Shown one piece after another: positions 48,801 through 60,469 of a DNA stretch of 64,000 bases. The notes under the pieces were generated by a model. It ran no database searches. It saw nothing but the letters and a program-made list of their open reading frames with translations, and had not been told where the DNA came from. Position 1 is the stretch's first letter, and every line of letters begins with the position of its first letter. Made by a program: the position numbers and the translations under genes. Source of the DNA: Ciona savignyi (taxonomy: Eukaryota; Chordata; Ascidiacea; Phlebobranchia; Cionidae); contig CH002866.1 of assembly GCA_000149265.1 (NCBI GenBank), positions 723,132-787,131 on the forward strand, given 5' to 3'.

Positions 48801-50781
48801 CATTGGACAAGAAAGTCTGCAATACGTGGGATTGCCCTTCAAGTAAGTGGAAATTCTACAGTATCCCGTCATGTCATAAGCTGATCACTAATTTTCCCTA
48901 AAATGGTGATGATTTGTTTTATATTCTATACATGCTTCACAAATAAAACATACAGTCACTATAAATGCTAATAAAAAAAGACAAGAAAAAATAAAAAGCA
49001 ACGAAATTGCACAAATTTGTTATTGTTCCATAGTTCCATCGCAAAAATGACCACTAGATGTCTAAACCTTTATCTTTCTTTCAGCATGTGACGTAACCGA
49101 GTTGGAGGTAAAGAATCGAACTTTGACCCCCGATGCTCTCTTTGCTGCCTCCAGTGAGATGGTGGGGTGTGAAGCGTACAACGCACGGCTCAACGGGGAC
49201 CTCGCGTGGTGTCCAACAACAAACGACACCAAGAGATGGATTCAAGTGAGTCAAAAATTAAAAAAAGAATAAAAAATAAGAGAAAACTCACTTAACAACC
49301 AATTGTAAAGCATTGAGATTAAATATCAGTAAGCATGCTATTTTTATTTCTTTGGCAAACCTTTGGTTACATATCGGAAATTGCTACAAGTGTATTATCA
49401 ACCAATTGTTAATGTTTACTCTAATTCGGCAATTTTTTAAAAACATGCTCGTCTGTTTTCAAGAAGCAATGTTTTTTATACTATGTGTGATTTTAATAAC
49501 TTTGTCATGTCATGTTGCATTCCTATTCCACAAAACAATTTGCGCCATCATATATTCAAAGTTTTTAACCGATTCCTTTCCCAGGTTGACCTGACAACAC
49601 CCATGGAGGTGACAGGGATTTCCGTTCAAGGGTTCGTAAACAACAACCGGGTGAAGAAGGCCCCGAAATACTCATGGGTCTCCCGGTTTGGGGTGCTCTA
49701 CTACGACGAATCGACCTCATTGTTTGACGCAGTAAGGGACAACGCAGGAAGGGCAAGGTTGTTCAGCGGCCTTAACAGCCCTGTAAGCACTGATAACAGG
49801 TAGGTGAAAATACCACTCTGCCATCGCAGGTTATGTTGAATTTTTAGTTGTGCGTCCAGAGAGTGTTTAATATTGGTATTTGTCAAGTTAACTTAGCTTT
49901 AGCAGTGTGTTGTAAAATGAAAGTGATATACTTTAGTTTTTTTTATTTAATCAACCAGTTTTTGCCTAAAACAACCAACTTACCACCTTCTAACTTTAGT
50001 GTTGTTTTTTTTTGAGAAGTGTTAAAAAATCATTGTTTATTAAAAAAACCTTTTAAATGTAAGATTAATAAAGCCTACTCAATGTACGTTTTAGTGAAAT
50101 TGGATACTAAGTTAAGTTGATATACATTTTTCCAAGAACGGTGGTCAGGATTTTCATTTATTTTTACTTCCAGACACTGGAATTCAATCAAATCTCGCAT
50201 TTGGAAGATCCAAGTATTGGACACCTCACCAACACGCCACGGTTGCTTGAGATTTGAACTTCTAACTTGCCAAGGAAATCCTATCATGGGTAAGCAACAA
50301 GCACTTTATTCTCACTATCATATAAATATGCACAAATTTAATAATCTGAGTAAAGTAGAATATTAAGTGTAGTTCTTACTTTTCTTCTATGGCATTCTAT
50401 TTTATTGTATAGACACTTTTAGAATTTATTCATTAAAATTGGCTAGTATGCTAGTAAGCCAAAATACTCATTTTCACCTTAAGGGATACACATCTTACAA
50501 TTAAAAAAATTAGTTAATTTGGAATCATACTTTATTATTTCATTTCGCATATATTGTGAACAACATGTAATCTGGTAGAGATTAGTATTCCCGTTGGACT
50601 AGAAAAAGTATATCTAAACTAGTCACATCATTAATAATAGGTGCCCCTGTTTAACACTGTCAAATAAGTAGCTTAACAATAAGTTCATGTCATGTCAGCC
50701 ACTGTCAGAAGAAAAACCTTTCATTCATTTTATTTTGTTTCAGGTCGGTCATCAGAAGCTGGTTCTGGTATGGAGATTTAA
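36882..50781 (+). CDS. Secreted multidomain protein: 22 ShKT, 11 TSP1, C-terminal F5/8 (discoidin) domain, about 2050 aa
   Basis: Thirty-two exons totalling 6153 nt, with no frame break seen. Exon 1 (36882-37004) encodes a signal peptide ending near MQSALC. In order: ShKT domains (exons 2, 3, 5, 6, 7, 10, 12-19, 21) separated by Thr-rich mucin-like linkers (exons 4 and 6), TSP1 repeats (exons 8, 11, 20, 22-28), then one F5/8C domain (exons 29-31: 49085-49245, 49585-49799, 50174-50289) and a short tail (50744-50781). ShKT domains carry six cysteines ending SCGxC. TSP1 repeats show WSxWSxCSxxCG with WxxW sites that are C-mannosylated in other proteins. F5/8C domains bind lipids or glycans. There is no membrane anchor, so it is secreted. 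An extracellular matrix, egg-coat, mucus or defence role is possible. I know no named orthologue with this exact architecture. Confidence 0.9.
37275..39454 (+). other. N-terminal ShKT block with Thr-rich mucin-like linkers
   Basis: Exons 2-7: 37275-37479, 37673-37792, 37846-38100, 38169-38285, 38344-39255 and 39332-39454. They hold seven ShKT domains; three are packed in the 912-nt exon 6. Exon 4 is an 85-residue linker that is almost all Thr, Ser, Pro and Ala with NxT sites. The linkers in exon 6 add further such runs. Dense O-glycosylation would be expected, giving a stiff, extended N-terminal arm. Confidence 0.85.
43205..43295 (+). repeat. SINE head fragment in the ShKT-TSP1 gene
   Basis: TTGGTGGTTAGCAAGCAATC followed by GGAAGGTTGTGATATCGAAAC and CAGCTGCTTGGTAGACAATTG resembles the tRNA-like head of the window's SINE on the plus strand. 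Only the head remains and it is diverged. Confidence 0.45.
43840..43940. repeat. Dispersed repeat shared with 61938-62040
   Basis: About 100 bp, including ACACATATAATCCAATC, CTTTAGGTATATTAAGACAT and GGCCGCCAACT, recurs at 61938-62040 with scattered differences. It lies in intron 18 of the ShKT-TSP1 gene. Family unknown. Confidence 0.6.
44618..44860 (-). repeat. Tandem pair of a second tRNA-like SINE head
   Basis: Two similar units, about 44618-44728 and 44753-44860. On the minus strand the second reads TAGCTGAATGGTTAACGCAA, an A-box-like start, and later GGGTTCGAAACTTGGC, a good B box. In between is ACAAAAATGTCCTAGTGATG. The spacing suits a tRNA-derived head, but the sequence differs from the main SINE family. 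No cloverleaf of a working tRNA is evident. A degraded relative lies at about 48143-48215. Confidence 0.6.
45531..48842 (+). other. TSP1 tandem block
   Basis: Exons 22-28: 45531-45827, 46147-46286, 46539-46626, 46906-47041, 47403-47564, 47931-48109 and 48600-48842. They encode eight consecutive TSP1 repeats with signatures such as [31 protein letters not shown] and [14 protein letters not shown]. From exon 23 on, the phases become 0, 1, 2, 2, 1 and the introns cut inside repeats. This part of the gene was therefore not built by the simple 1-1 exon duplication seen upstream. Confidence 0.85.
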
Positions 50782-51432
50782 AGTTTTATTATTTATGCAA
50801 TTTTTTTCTATTTATTGTTACGATTGGTGCCGTTGCATGACTGTATCATAGAGGCTTTACCGCAGCTACCTCTTGCACTTTGGTCACCCTGACCCCATAA
50901 CCTTTTATTGTAAATATTTTAGTTTGCTTTTATGCCCTTTGTACAGTTGTACATCCGCCGCCCGTTCACTGTGTATATAATCGCGTGTGCCTTGCGCCAA
51001 TTTCCTATTTTGCTAGCAATTTTTTGAATATAGAGCGAGAATGATCTCATTGTATTTTGTTTTGATAACGTCACGCACAGAAAAAAAGTACAAGGGTATT
51101 AATACTAAAACGGTTAGACACCAAAAACAATTACTACAAAAAGGGAATTCTTAGTACCATTCGCGACCGTGGATTTTGAAATTAATAGCACCTAAAAACA
51201 CGATTAAAATGGCAAAGTAATCTCAAGGGAACATAAAGAGATGGGCATATTTAGCATCATGGTAAAATACACTGCATGCTGATAGTGGCAGTAACATCTG
51301 CAGTATGCTGCTTGTAGGTAACATTAAGCTGCCCCTGGCTATTTACACGCGGCTTTGGCAAGTTGTTATCCTTGGCCAGTGCTCAAAGACTCCCGTGGTG
51401 GTTAAGTTATGCGGAGTTCAACCAGCGGTCCC
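50782..51432. other. Intergenic between convergent genes
   Basis: Shared 3' flank of the ShKT-TSP1 gene (+) and the GLUT-like gene (-). About 51250-51420 is less AT-rich and mildly repetitive-looking, but I could not assign it to a family. No gene was seen. Confidence 0.5.
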
Positions 51433-54400
51433 TTAACATTGGTTAGTGCTGTGGTCGGCCCCATTCGTGACGGTCAGGGGCGTGGTCAGTCCTGTTTCTT
51501 GCATTGGGCTGCCCTGGGGCTCGACTGGGTGAGAGAGTTGGTTGGTTGTGCCTCGTATCTGTTGCAGAATAACCGCTGGCTCAACATCTTTTGTCTCCGG
51601 GATGTACACAATGACAAAAACGAGAAAAAATGCATTGAATACTGCCCACGGTACGAAAGCAAATGCTTTCAACCAATCCTGTTAAAAAAAATTTATGGCC
51701 GTAAATAAAAAAGATTGTTTATCACAACACAAAAATGCGAAAGTGATAGTATCTTGAAGGAAAATGACAGCCATAAAAGCGGATAATAAATTTGATTGTG
51801 GTTTAGTGTGAGTATATATTCACACACATCCTTTTTAAAAAAGGGTTAAAAACATTTTTCAGTCATTAAACAAAATAAAAAAAGGCCTTTTAAATAAAAC
51901 CACTCACCAATAAATAAAGTTGAATGAAACTGACGAACCAGGAGAAAATCCAGAAGATAACACCACCAATAGTGAAGGATGCACCTCGGGTTACTTCGTC
52001 TGTGAACGCTCCAAGCATAGGAAAGAGAGTCAAATTAAGTCCGCACGCCCACCTGTGTGAAAAACTATTAAAATATCTAATGACAGAATTTAAACAACTA
52101 ATCTGTCTAAATCAACTAATGTTAGAAATCATCCAAACATATTCTTTTAATGAAGCTAGGGATGGGATTACAGGCTTCTTTAATGGTTTTACCCTCTAAA
52201 ATTGTTAAAAGGTGTTTAAACAGGGTTGCAACTTATCTGAACACGTGTGTTTTATTTTAACAATGACATCAATATGGATACTACCATAGTCTGGAAAACA
52301 CTCGTATATGGGACTGGACTGCGATTCAGTATACATGGGCAATTGAACTTTTTTAAATGCATGTTTGCAGTAATCCAATATGTCTGTTGAAAATGACTTT
52401 CATTTGCCACCTGTGGGTAAGTGGGTAGATTACATGAATTGCAACATCAATGGGGAGATCCAACTCACGAAAGTACGTATATTGCCACGGCGACCACGCT
52501 CACATACGCCATCGGCTGGTAGGTTTGGTACGTTGCCAAGGAAATAGTGAGAAGGATAAGAGAGGCAGACATGATGCCGCTTGATAATATATTCAGCTTC
52601 CGTGGACCGTAAAAATCCACAGCAAATGACTGGAGAAAAAAAAACGACTTAATTAAACTGTGGGGATGTAAACAGAAAACAGACACCTCTTTAGTCTGTT
52701 GCTTTGAACAGTTAGTTCATTTGTAGTGAAACAGGCTACTTGTCGAAAGGTGGTGGGATCAAAACCAGCTGAACTGGTAGTCTGTGTCAGTGGGCAAGTC
52801 ACTCAGCGGACATAGTCTGAAACTAGTTGATTAATTGGTTAAAAAAATACCAAAAAAATGTCTTCTGTGTATTAAACATACTGCAGCTATAGGAAACCTA
52901 TAAGTGGAGATAATCCTAAAGATGGCCTGTATTATATTGCACAGCCATGCATTTACCTACATTCCACAAAAGTACTGATAAACTTGTATATTTATTGAGA
53001 CCCATTAAAGTTTATCAAGTTTGACTGCATTCATAATTTTAAATTAACCATTATCTCTATCCAGGGGAAAACCCCTTTGCTGGGATAACAAAAAACAAAA
53101 CGATGCTCACCCCGATAAGTGCAACCATGAACTGCAGTGTATACACTATGGTTGAAGCTATGGTTGCCTGATCTTTTTCAAATCCGGCTTTGGCAAAAAT
53201 TGGGTTTGTGTACATTCCAATACCGTTTATCCCACAGAGTTGCGCTGCAGAAAAAGCAAAGAAAAAATTTGAATCCTGTGAGTTTGATACTAAATGGTGA
53301 TCAGTGCAATATTGGTCTCTGTGTTTAACACATAAGGCTTTAAAACGAACAACACTTTCACCAATAAAGAAAGGTGTTAGTGACATCATGGCAACACAGC
53401 ACATTATAGAAAAGCCTATATATAACTATGTGTACTTGTGTAATTATGGTTTGGAAATGGAATAAAGCCTTTTTTTTAAACAATCTCAAAATGTAAATGA
53501 CTATCATGGCTTAAATTTTTTAATCAATCAAGTCTATCTTACAATTCCATACATTGTGCTGCGAAATAAGATACTAGTTTTGGTCATTATTTATTTGATT
53601 TTGTAATGGTATTTGTGCCTGTTTGTGATGGTACTTGTGTTCAACCTTTCCTATAGCTTTAATTTGAAACACCATTTTTATATCGTTCTATGCCTTGGGG
53701 CACTACATCAACATGTCAGGGGAATTATCCCTAAAAAAACATCCCAATTTGGCCACTAAGTGATGCCAACATTCTATGTTGTACCTCACCTTGCACGAAC
53801 ACCATAATCACAATGAGTAGCTGTCGTAGATACGGTGGCTGAATTATCTCCAACATTGTCACTTCTTTGGACGTGCTCAAGGAGCTTTTACCGGTTTCGA
53901 TCAATTTTATAGCTAGATTTAACTGCTCCTGATGAAAAGCGAAGTTGGTATGTGTTCAATTTTTACAGCGCTTTTTGGCGGGTTTAATTGGGATGGCAGG
54001 AATTCATTTTTTAGTTACTTATTAATTATGAACCCACGCAAACAATTTTACGGGAAAATGTGCAGCTGTGGCCAAATTTCGAACATTAGATATTTTCAAT
54101 TGGTACGATTAAAAAAATAAACATAATCTTCATATATCCACATACATAAGTGGAATTTACTAGATGGCCATTTCCCTTGAAAAATGTTGTCACCTGTTCA
54201 AACTTCAGTGGTCAAGGCATACCATGTAAGTTTGCCTGATCACTAAACACACATTTGTTCACCGGTCAAAATAGCACCAACTGGCCAGTCATTTTTATAT
54301 CGTACCACCACTGTAGCTGCGAAAATATATATTTCTATATTTATTTTGCAGTGTTTCTGTACCTCTGATGTACTGCATCTCAACTTTTTCAGGGTCGCTT

Positions 54401-56690
54401 TTGCCTCTTCACGCTTGCCCAGCTTTAATAAGTAGGAAGGGGTTTCCGGCAGCCAATACGAAAAACTCACATACGTGATGGAGGGAATGGCTGAGAGACT
54501 CAGTAACACAGGCCACAATTCATCGGTCCCTAATACCTGGATGAAACCACAAAAAGGTAAAACATTAACCTATGTTGTAATAAATGCTACTTTTTTAGTG
54601 AATGCATCTTAAATCTTTAAAAATGCATTTTAACCAACCATTAGTAATTCTCAACACATGACATTAAAGTTTATTTTTGTAAGAAAGTACCACTTTAATG
54701 TTCTTAACTACCTCTTTAAAGCCCATGACTAGTCCAAATAATCCACCGAACGATAGATTGACACCAATTAAACTAAGATAAAAAGCTTGTCTCACAAGAG
54801 TAGAGCTCTCAGAAACCACAATTGGTATCAAATCTGTAATGTGAATATTTTTGAACTTGACCAGAATTTTCCCCCAGAGAAACCTACCGGTATTAATTTA
54901 ACCATTTTACTCCTTACAAAAACATTACCCATAGAGTTTGAATACAAAAAAAGCATGGCAGACAGTTCACTCGTTACAGACAGCATTGCATGCAAAATCT
55001 CACTAGTTATTAGTCGACATGCGTCAGACAGGAGTTTAACCTACTTACTAATCCTGTTTGTTTCTGGCAAAGCAGTTTATGGGCACCACTTTATTCCATT
55101 GATGTCTAATCACTTAAAAATCAAAGCAATAACCAAATACAATAAACTTTAATAGCTTTGTTAAACTGGAATTTGTCGTGATTTATGAAATAAGATAATT
55201 TTATCTTTTTAGTACCTCATTCGATATTTTAACCAAATACCCTACCTATGATGCTTGAACTTAATTTAGTCAATTCGAAAAAAATCTTTTAAAATTACTT
55301 TAGTGACAAATGAAAGAAGCCATCTGATTTAAATCAATTCCAATCTGACTGAAGGTAACATGTTAATTGACCCAGTTAGCAGTTACAATAAAAAGGAAGT
55401 TTACACTCCTTTAAGATAACATGAACATAATTCATTATGTATTTTGGATTTAGTATTAATAGTTTTTTTATATAGTTTTTTATCAATAAATTCAAATTTC
55501 AATTTTTTTAAACAAACATATTAAAATTTCATTTTTTTAACAAATATATTCAAATTTTTTTTTTTTTAAACAAATATATATTCAATATAAAACTTACTCA
55601 TCCCAAATCCGGAAAAGAGACCCATAATAAATCGGCCCAAAATAATGGCTTCGTATGACGGAATCAAACGACCTCCTAAACACAGCACCATCACGGAAAC
55701 TATATTTGTCAGGTTCATTAAAATCATTGAGCTTTTCCGACTGAAAAACTTCAAAATTACTTGAATAGAAACAGCGCCGATACAACCCCCGGCCAGCATA
55801 AGAGAAACGGTCAATGCCATAAGAAAGGTATTCTGGTCATGTGTGAGGAATACGTTGTACCTCGCCTGTAAGTAAACACCGCTTTACATCGGCTCTCCAT
55901 GGAGCAAATTTGGCTTACTGTGTACGTCTCGTTGTAAAAGTCGGTCAGAATGACTATTGTTGGGTTCAGGGAGCCAACTGCAATGCCTGTTGACATCATT
56001 ACGGAGGAGATCGATAAAAACAAGGTCAACATGCAGAATGTAGAATTCTGAAAATACAAAGTGTACAATTGTACTTAAGCTTCAAATGCACACACAACTT
56101 TTTATACAAATTTGTGATCTCTTTAAAATCTATTGAACAACAGTAAAAGGAGTTTCCCTCCTTTCCTACTTAAAGACATGTACAGCCGTTAGTGAAGGAG
56201 GGGAAGTTTGCCCCAATTTTCTTGTATAGTCAACAAATAAACTTAAAAATGAATTAAAAGAACATTAAAATGGCTACTAAAAAACAAATAATATATAGAC
56301 ATTAATGGAAAATTCATCTTAAAAAATGAGTAAAAATACAGCGGGATAACTGTTTCTTTAGATTGGAAAATATTTAGTGTAAAAATTGGCTTTCATGTCT
56401 GAAAATGTTTAAGCAAAAATATTTAGAGATTCCAAATCTGGATACAAATGTCACCTTGTACGGTATTATTTAACTTTAGAACGACTTTTACTGATATTTC
56501 TAAAACTGTTTCTCATAGTTTAATCAACGCGTGGTACTATACCATTAGGAAACGGTATCGCAAACGCATGGAACACCTTTAAAGGAGTTTCATTTCTGAT
56601 TGCGGATTCATCTAACAGAGGTTCCATTCCATTTCCATTCTGACTCTTCCCATTTGTATAACCTTCCTCCTTTTCAGCGGTATCTTCCAT
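51433..56690 (-). CDS. SLC2A/GLUT-like sugar transporter, 543 aa, 10 exons
   Basis: Exons on the minus strand: 56690-56577, 56047-55919, 55865-55598, 54833-54712, 54536-54363, 53928-53790, 53244-53111, 52629-52469, 52052-51908 and 51678-51433. They total 1632 nt with consistent phases. It is a 12-helix major facilitator protein: a hydrophilic N-terminus of about 38 residues, helix 1, an NETYT glycosylation-type site in the first loop, GRFIMGLFSGFGMNLIPIVV (helices 4-5 region), the post-helix-6 LPETPSYLL, QLCGINGIGMYTNPIF (helix 7) and YIPETKD after helix 12. Facilitative hexose transport across the plasma membrane is the family role. Family signatures are altered: GRR reads GPR, PESPR reads PETPS and PETKG reads PETKD. 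It may therefore be a divergent, tunicate-specific member with another substrate. Confidence 0.88.
52705..52850 (+). repeat. SINE fragment in the GLUT-like gene
   Basis: CTTGTCGAAAGGTGGTGGGATC, AAAACCAGCTGAACTGGTAG, GTGGGCAAGTCACTCAGCGG and CATAGTCTGAAACTAGTTGA follow the plus-strand SINE order, head first. It lies in intron 7 of the minus-strand gene. Confidence 0.6.
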
Positions 56691-57371
56691 TGTACAGACT
56701 TAAAAATGCACCTTCAAAACACTAAAGCAAAATAGAGTTGTATAAAAAGGAGAAAAAAAAAAAAAAAACAAGTTGGTATTTGTCGATTTTTAAACTGTTG
56801 ATTAACAAAATATATATATGGTCGACTCACCAATTGACGTTTCTCTTGGTTGTGTTGTTAGAACTACGCGACGACCGTTTTTATTGTACTAGCCGTCTAG
56901 TCGCGTGAGTGAAAAATGTACACAAACACGTTCGTGAGCCCAAGATAACTTATCAATGGTTCCACTTTATGACCTCATAGAAATGTGGCGCCCATGGCGA
57001 CGGTGTTAGTTGGCTCAGCCAGGCGCTTAAACAACCGGTTCGCGGCTTTTAACCATTGTACCGCATACGTGGCATAGTTATACACCACAACGAAAAGGCT
57101 AATCACCCCGTGTTTAGCTCTTTCCGCTACGATCGCAATAACCGCAGCGGGACGCTGTTTTATTGCGTACCACCGAAAAGGCGTTGCTTATTGCTTCCTG
57201 AGTAATAGCAATACCGAACACTATTAACGTGTGATTTGAACTTGTGACGAAGTAAAGAGAAAAGCTGGAAATAACCATTCTATAAACTGTTTATAATTTA
57301 TTTTTTACATACGCTTATATAATTACAGTACAGGCTATCGTGCCTGCACTGTAAACCCAATGACCCAATTC
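56691..57371. other. Intergenic: GLUT-like 5' region and vWA 3' flank
   Basis: Holds the 5' UTR and promoter of the GLUT-like gene (minus strand). An A-run of about 15 lies at 56756-56768, and 56880-57200 is a more GC-containing stretch. The distance between the two same-strand genes is only about 0.7 kb. No extra gene was seen. Confidence 0.5.
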
Positions 57372-59294
57372 CTAAGCGCAAAGGTCTCTTTTCAATGCAG
57401 CAATAATCTGATTGTGTGTTTCATCAAATCCTGTCAAGGCTGGGAGAAACCGGTTTGCTGATCTTCCTGCGATTTCAAGTAAGGTATTGTGCGCAATCGT
57501 TCGTCCGTTTACTGGTTCCACGCCCACTGCGTACGTCTGCGTGAACAAAAATGTGAGCCGGTGCAGATTTTGCCATTTTGGTAAAAAGCCGGACTGCTTG
57601 AAATAGGGTCGTACTGAACCAACGAATGTTTGTTTTATATAAATCTGGCATATATCGTCATTAAGGATAGGCTAGTCATCATGTCCTGTGTTTTTGCGAG
57701 TCTTTAACACGGGCATTTGTCAGATTACCATGTAGGCCTACCCAGCACATTTCTGTCCACTGGAGCCATGGTGATTTTTAGAAACGCCATGCCCATAAAA
57801 ATACCAAAAAGATCACTATAAACGTTAATAAAACTTTAAGAAAAATGTTAAATCACGGATCATTTTGTTACTAAATAGGGTAATTATTTGTAAAAGTTAT
57901 TTTTCTGAGAATCTATCTGAAGTGGTTTAACGGGCACGTCACTTTCCCCCTATGACACCGTGTATATTCAATGACGTGTTTTAACTATTGTAGTTTTGCC
58001 GATTTTTGGCCTATTTGTAACGACAGGTCAAAATTTAAAACTAAACTAAAAAATAAGAAGTAGAACCTACACAGCCGCCCAACAACGCCCTTATATCTTA
58101 GAGTTGGTCTCCAGGCCATGGACCGTACGCTGCAAAGCAGCTACAGTGGTACCCTTGTCCAGTTGCCTTACTTACCGTGACATTTTGGTTTCGTAGTTCA
58201 TTTGAAATAGTAAGCGCGTCGTCGTACGTCCTTCCATCTGTCACAGTCAGTATGACGTCTTTGTAGCCAACTCGGTTACCGCTAGACGGCGCTAAGCTGA
58301 CGTCTCGGGCATGTCTCAAAGCTCGACCAACGTACGACCCTGTTGGGAAAACGAGGTGGTCAAACAGCGTTACTGGGTATGATTGTTCGTTTTTGTTTTT
58401 AAAGCAGTTTTAAGTCGACATTATATCACATTTACAATAATTTAAGTTTAATAGACCTATATATGTAAAGTAGCAGTTGGGCAAAATAACGGTGCAAAAT
58501 ATCACAGAGATGTTTAAGGTAACTAGGCCTATATGTAAAGTTACAGAAAAAACAAAATATTGGTGGAAGAATATCATAAAAAAATTATTTACCCCATCCT
58601 CTGTACGGTAAGTTTTGAATTTCTGCAACCATTGCTAATTCATTACCGGCGTAAGTGTTCAAGAAAAATTCTCTCGTTCGGTCGATTCGGCGGTTAAAAC
58701 GAAACACAGAAAACCGTGCGTCTTCAGGTGTTACGCTAAAATTGCTGTTTAAAACAAGAATGGGATATTTGTATATTTTGAACCACAAAGTTTTAAAGGG
58801 ATTAAAAAGGCCTTCAGTTTTAATTGAATTCACTAGCACAAAAAATGGTAGAATGGTAATGGTAGACTTCTAAAGACCTTATACATTTATCTTGTCGCAC
58901 CATACAATTTTGCCCAAGTTTTGGTATAAATTATTCCGGTGTCTATATACAATTTTATGTTTTCACTACGCAAAATGTAAAGCCCATAAATATAGCTCGC
59001 CAGCCAAACTAAATTCAGTTTTTGTACCTGATGATACGAATGACAAGATTCTTGATATTTATCCAGTTTTGTGCGCCTGTTGATGTCGAGGAATCGAGAG
59101 CAAACACGAAATCCATTTTCCCAAAGTCCGAACATTGTGCTGAAAGAAATTGCGATACCAGTTTCTCTGCTATAACCTAAGATCCTAAGCTTTGGTCGTA
59201 AGTCTTATACGAACCTAAAGTTAGATAGCATCTTACCTTTGCTTGTATGAAAGAGTGCGAATCCAAACAAACTTATGACGATAACAAACTTCAT
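57372..59294 (-). CDS. Small secreted von Willebrand factor A-domain protein, 216 aa, 5 exons
   Basis: Exons on the minus strand: 59294-59237, 59139-59028, 58744-58593, 58339-58176 and 57536-57372. They total 651 nt with consistent phases. There is a signal peptide (MKFVIVISLFGFALFHTSKG) and then one vWA domain filling the rest. The metal-site motif DxSxS is present in FVFALDSSTS. The later Asp lies in VILTVTDGRTYDD. The middle Thr of the usual GGxTxTG is replaced: the segment reads YRGWGSYVGRALRHA, so Ser stands in for Thr. The closing helix is TLLEIAGRSANRFLPAL, as in matrilin or collagen VI A domains. Such domains bind matrix proteins through a bound metal ion. With no other domain this may be a free ligand or an inhibitor-like module; that part is inference. 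Confidence 0.85.
57680..57775 (-). repeat. SINE fragment in the last intron of the vWA gene
   Basis: CTTTAACACGGGCATTTGTC followed by AGATTACC and CACTGGAGCCATGG is the body of the window's SINE on the minus strand. The head is missing. Confidence 0.5.
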
Positions 59295-60324
59295 TGTTTC
59301 GATTTCAATCTTTTTTTATTGATTCAGCCTACTGGAAACTTGTACAGAGTTTAGTCTTTTGTAATCAGCTATATTTATGAATAAAACACCGTCAAACGTT
59401 TGTAGAGACAAATAGACAATGTCACTAATATTTCCCACCACAACTGAAATGACTGTGTTACTAATCTGCAACGTCGCATTGACTCGACATGTTTACGAAT
59501 TTCACGTGGCGGTTGCCATTAAATACCGGTTTCAATTCGTTCAGTCATAATCGTGTTTAAGCTTTGTGTCACTGATGGACTTGTGATAGGCGTATCGATA
59601 TACAAGTTTTATCTATACTTCACATTTTTAGCCACCCAAATAGGTAATGGTTTAAATTCAGATTTGAATACATTTACGGTTTGAAATTTGTCTATAAAGC
59701 CTATAAACGTGAAATACACTCATCTACCAAAACCCTGTCAAAGAAGTAGGCCTACATTTATTTCATGACCAAGCTGAAACAACTAACAATTTCATGTATA
59801 CTGTATCGGCTTACACTTGCTGCTAATGATTCGAGAATACATAGGCTACACAAATTGAAAGGTATAAGACAACAGCGACGACTGGTACCACTTCTGCTTG
59901 TATTATATATATTTTGGTTCATAAATTAATATTCTTACCGGAAGTTTAACCACATAATTTGTCTGTAATTACCTACAAATTATTCCCGTAATTAGGGATG
60001 GTCTGACTTTGCTGATATCTAAACACAGTCCGATTATTAAAAACGGCATATTATAACATTTTTAGCTATATAAGTATTATACAGTTATCGAATATAATAA
60101 CTATAATCTTATAGCACGAAACAGAGTTCATCAGTTTAACCCGGCAGTAAATGTATTTGTATTCGATTCCATTTTTTGGATTATGTTATATTGTAAATGA
60201 TAGTCTATAATTCTATATATATAGACCCTAACGGGATGTAGTCTGTTTAAATTAAAGGCAAGTAATATATGCCTTTTACGCCTGCAACACACTTATAAAG
60301 CACAACTGAGCCCACTGTCCGACC
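59295..60324. other. Intergenic, upstream of the vWA gene
   Basis: The first 100 bp probably hold the 5' UTR and promoter of the vWA gene. The rest is AT-rich. I see no exon, RNA gene or recognisable repeat. Confidence 0.5.
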
Positions 60325-60460
60325 TAATAGCTTAGTGGCTTGGTGCGTTGTCTTTCAGCCGACGGTTTGTAGACTCAGAACTCGTCGCTAGCTAGACGCT
60401 TGTGTTCTTGGGCGAAGAACATAGCGGACATTGACCGAACCCAGTAGATTATTGGCTTAT
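60325..60460 (+). repeat. SINE head fragment
   Basis: CCGACCTAATAGCTTAGTGG gives an A-box-like start. Then come AGCCGACGGTTTGTAGACTC, the CGTCGCTAGCTAGACGCTTG block and GACATTGACCGAACCCAGTA, in SINE order on the plus strand. It ends at the position where copy 27680-27787 also ends its first half. Confidence 0.65.
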
Positions 60461-60469
60461 ACTAAATTG

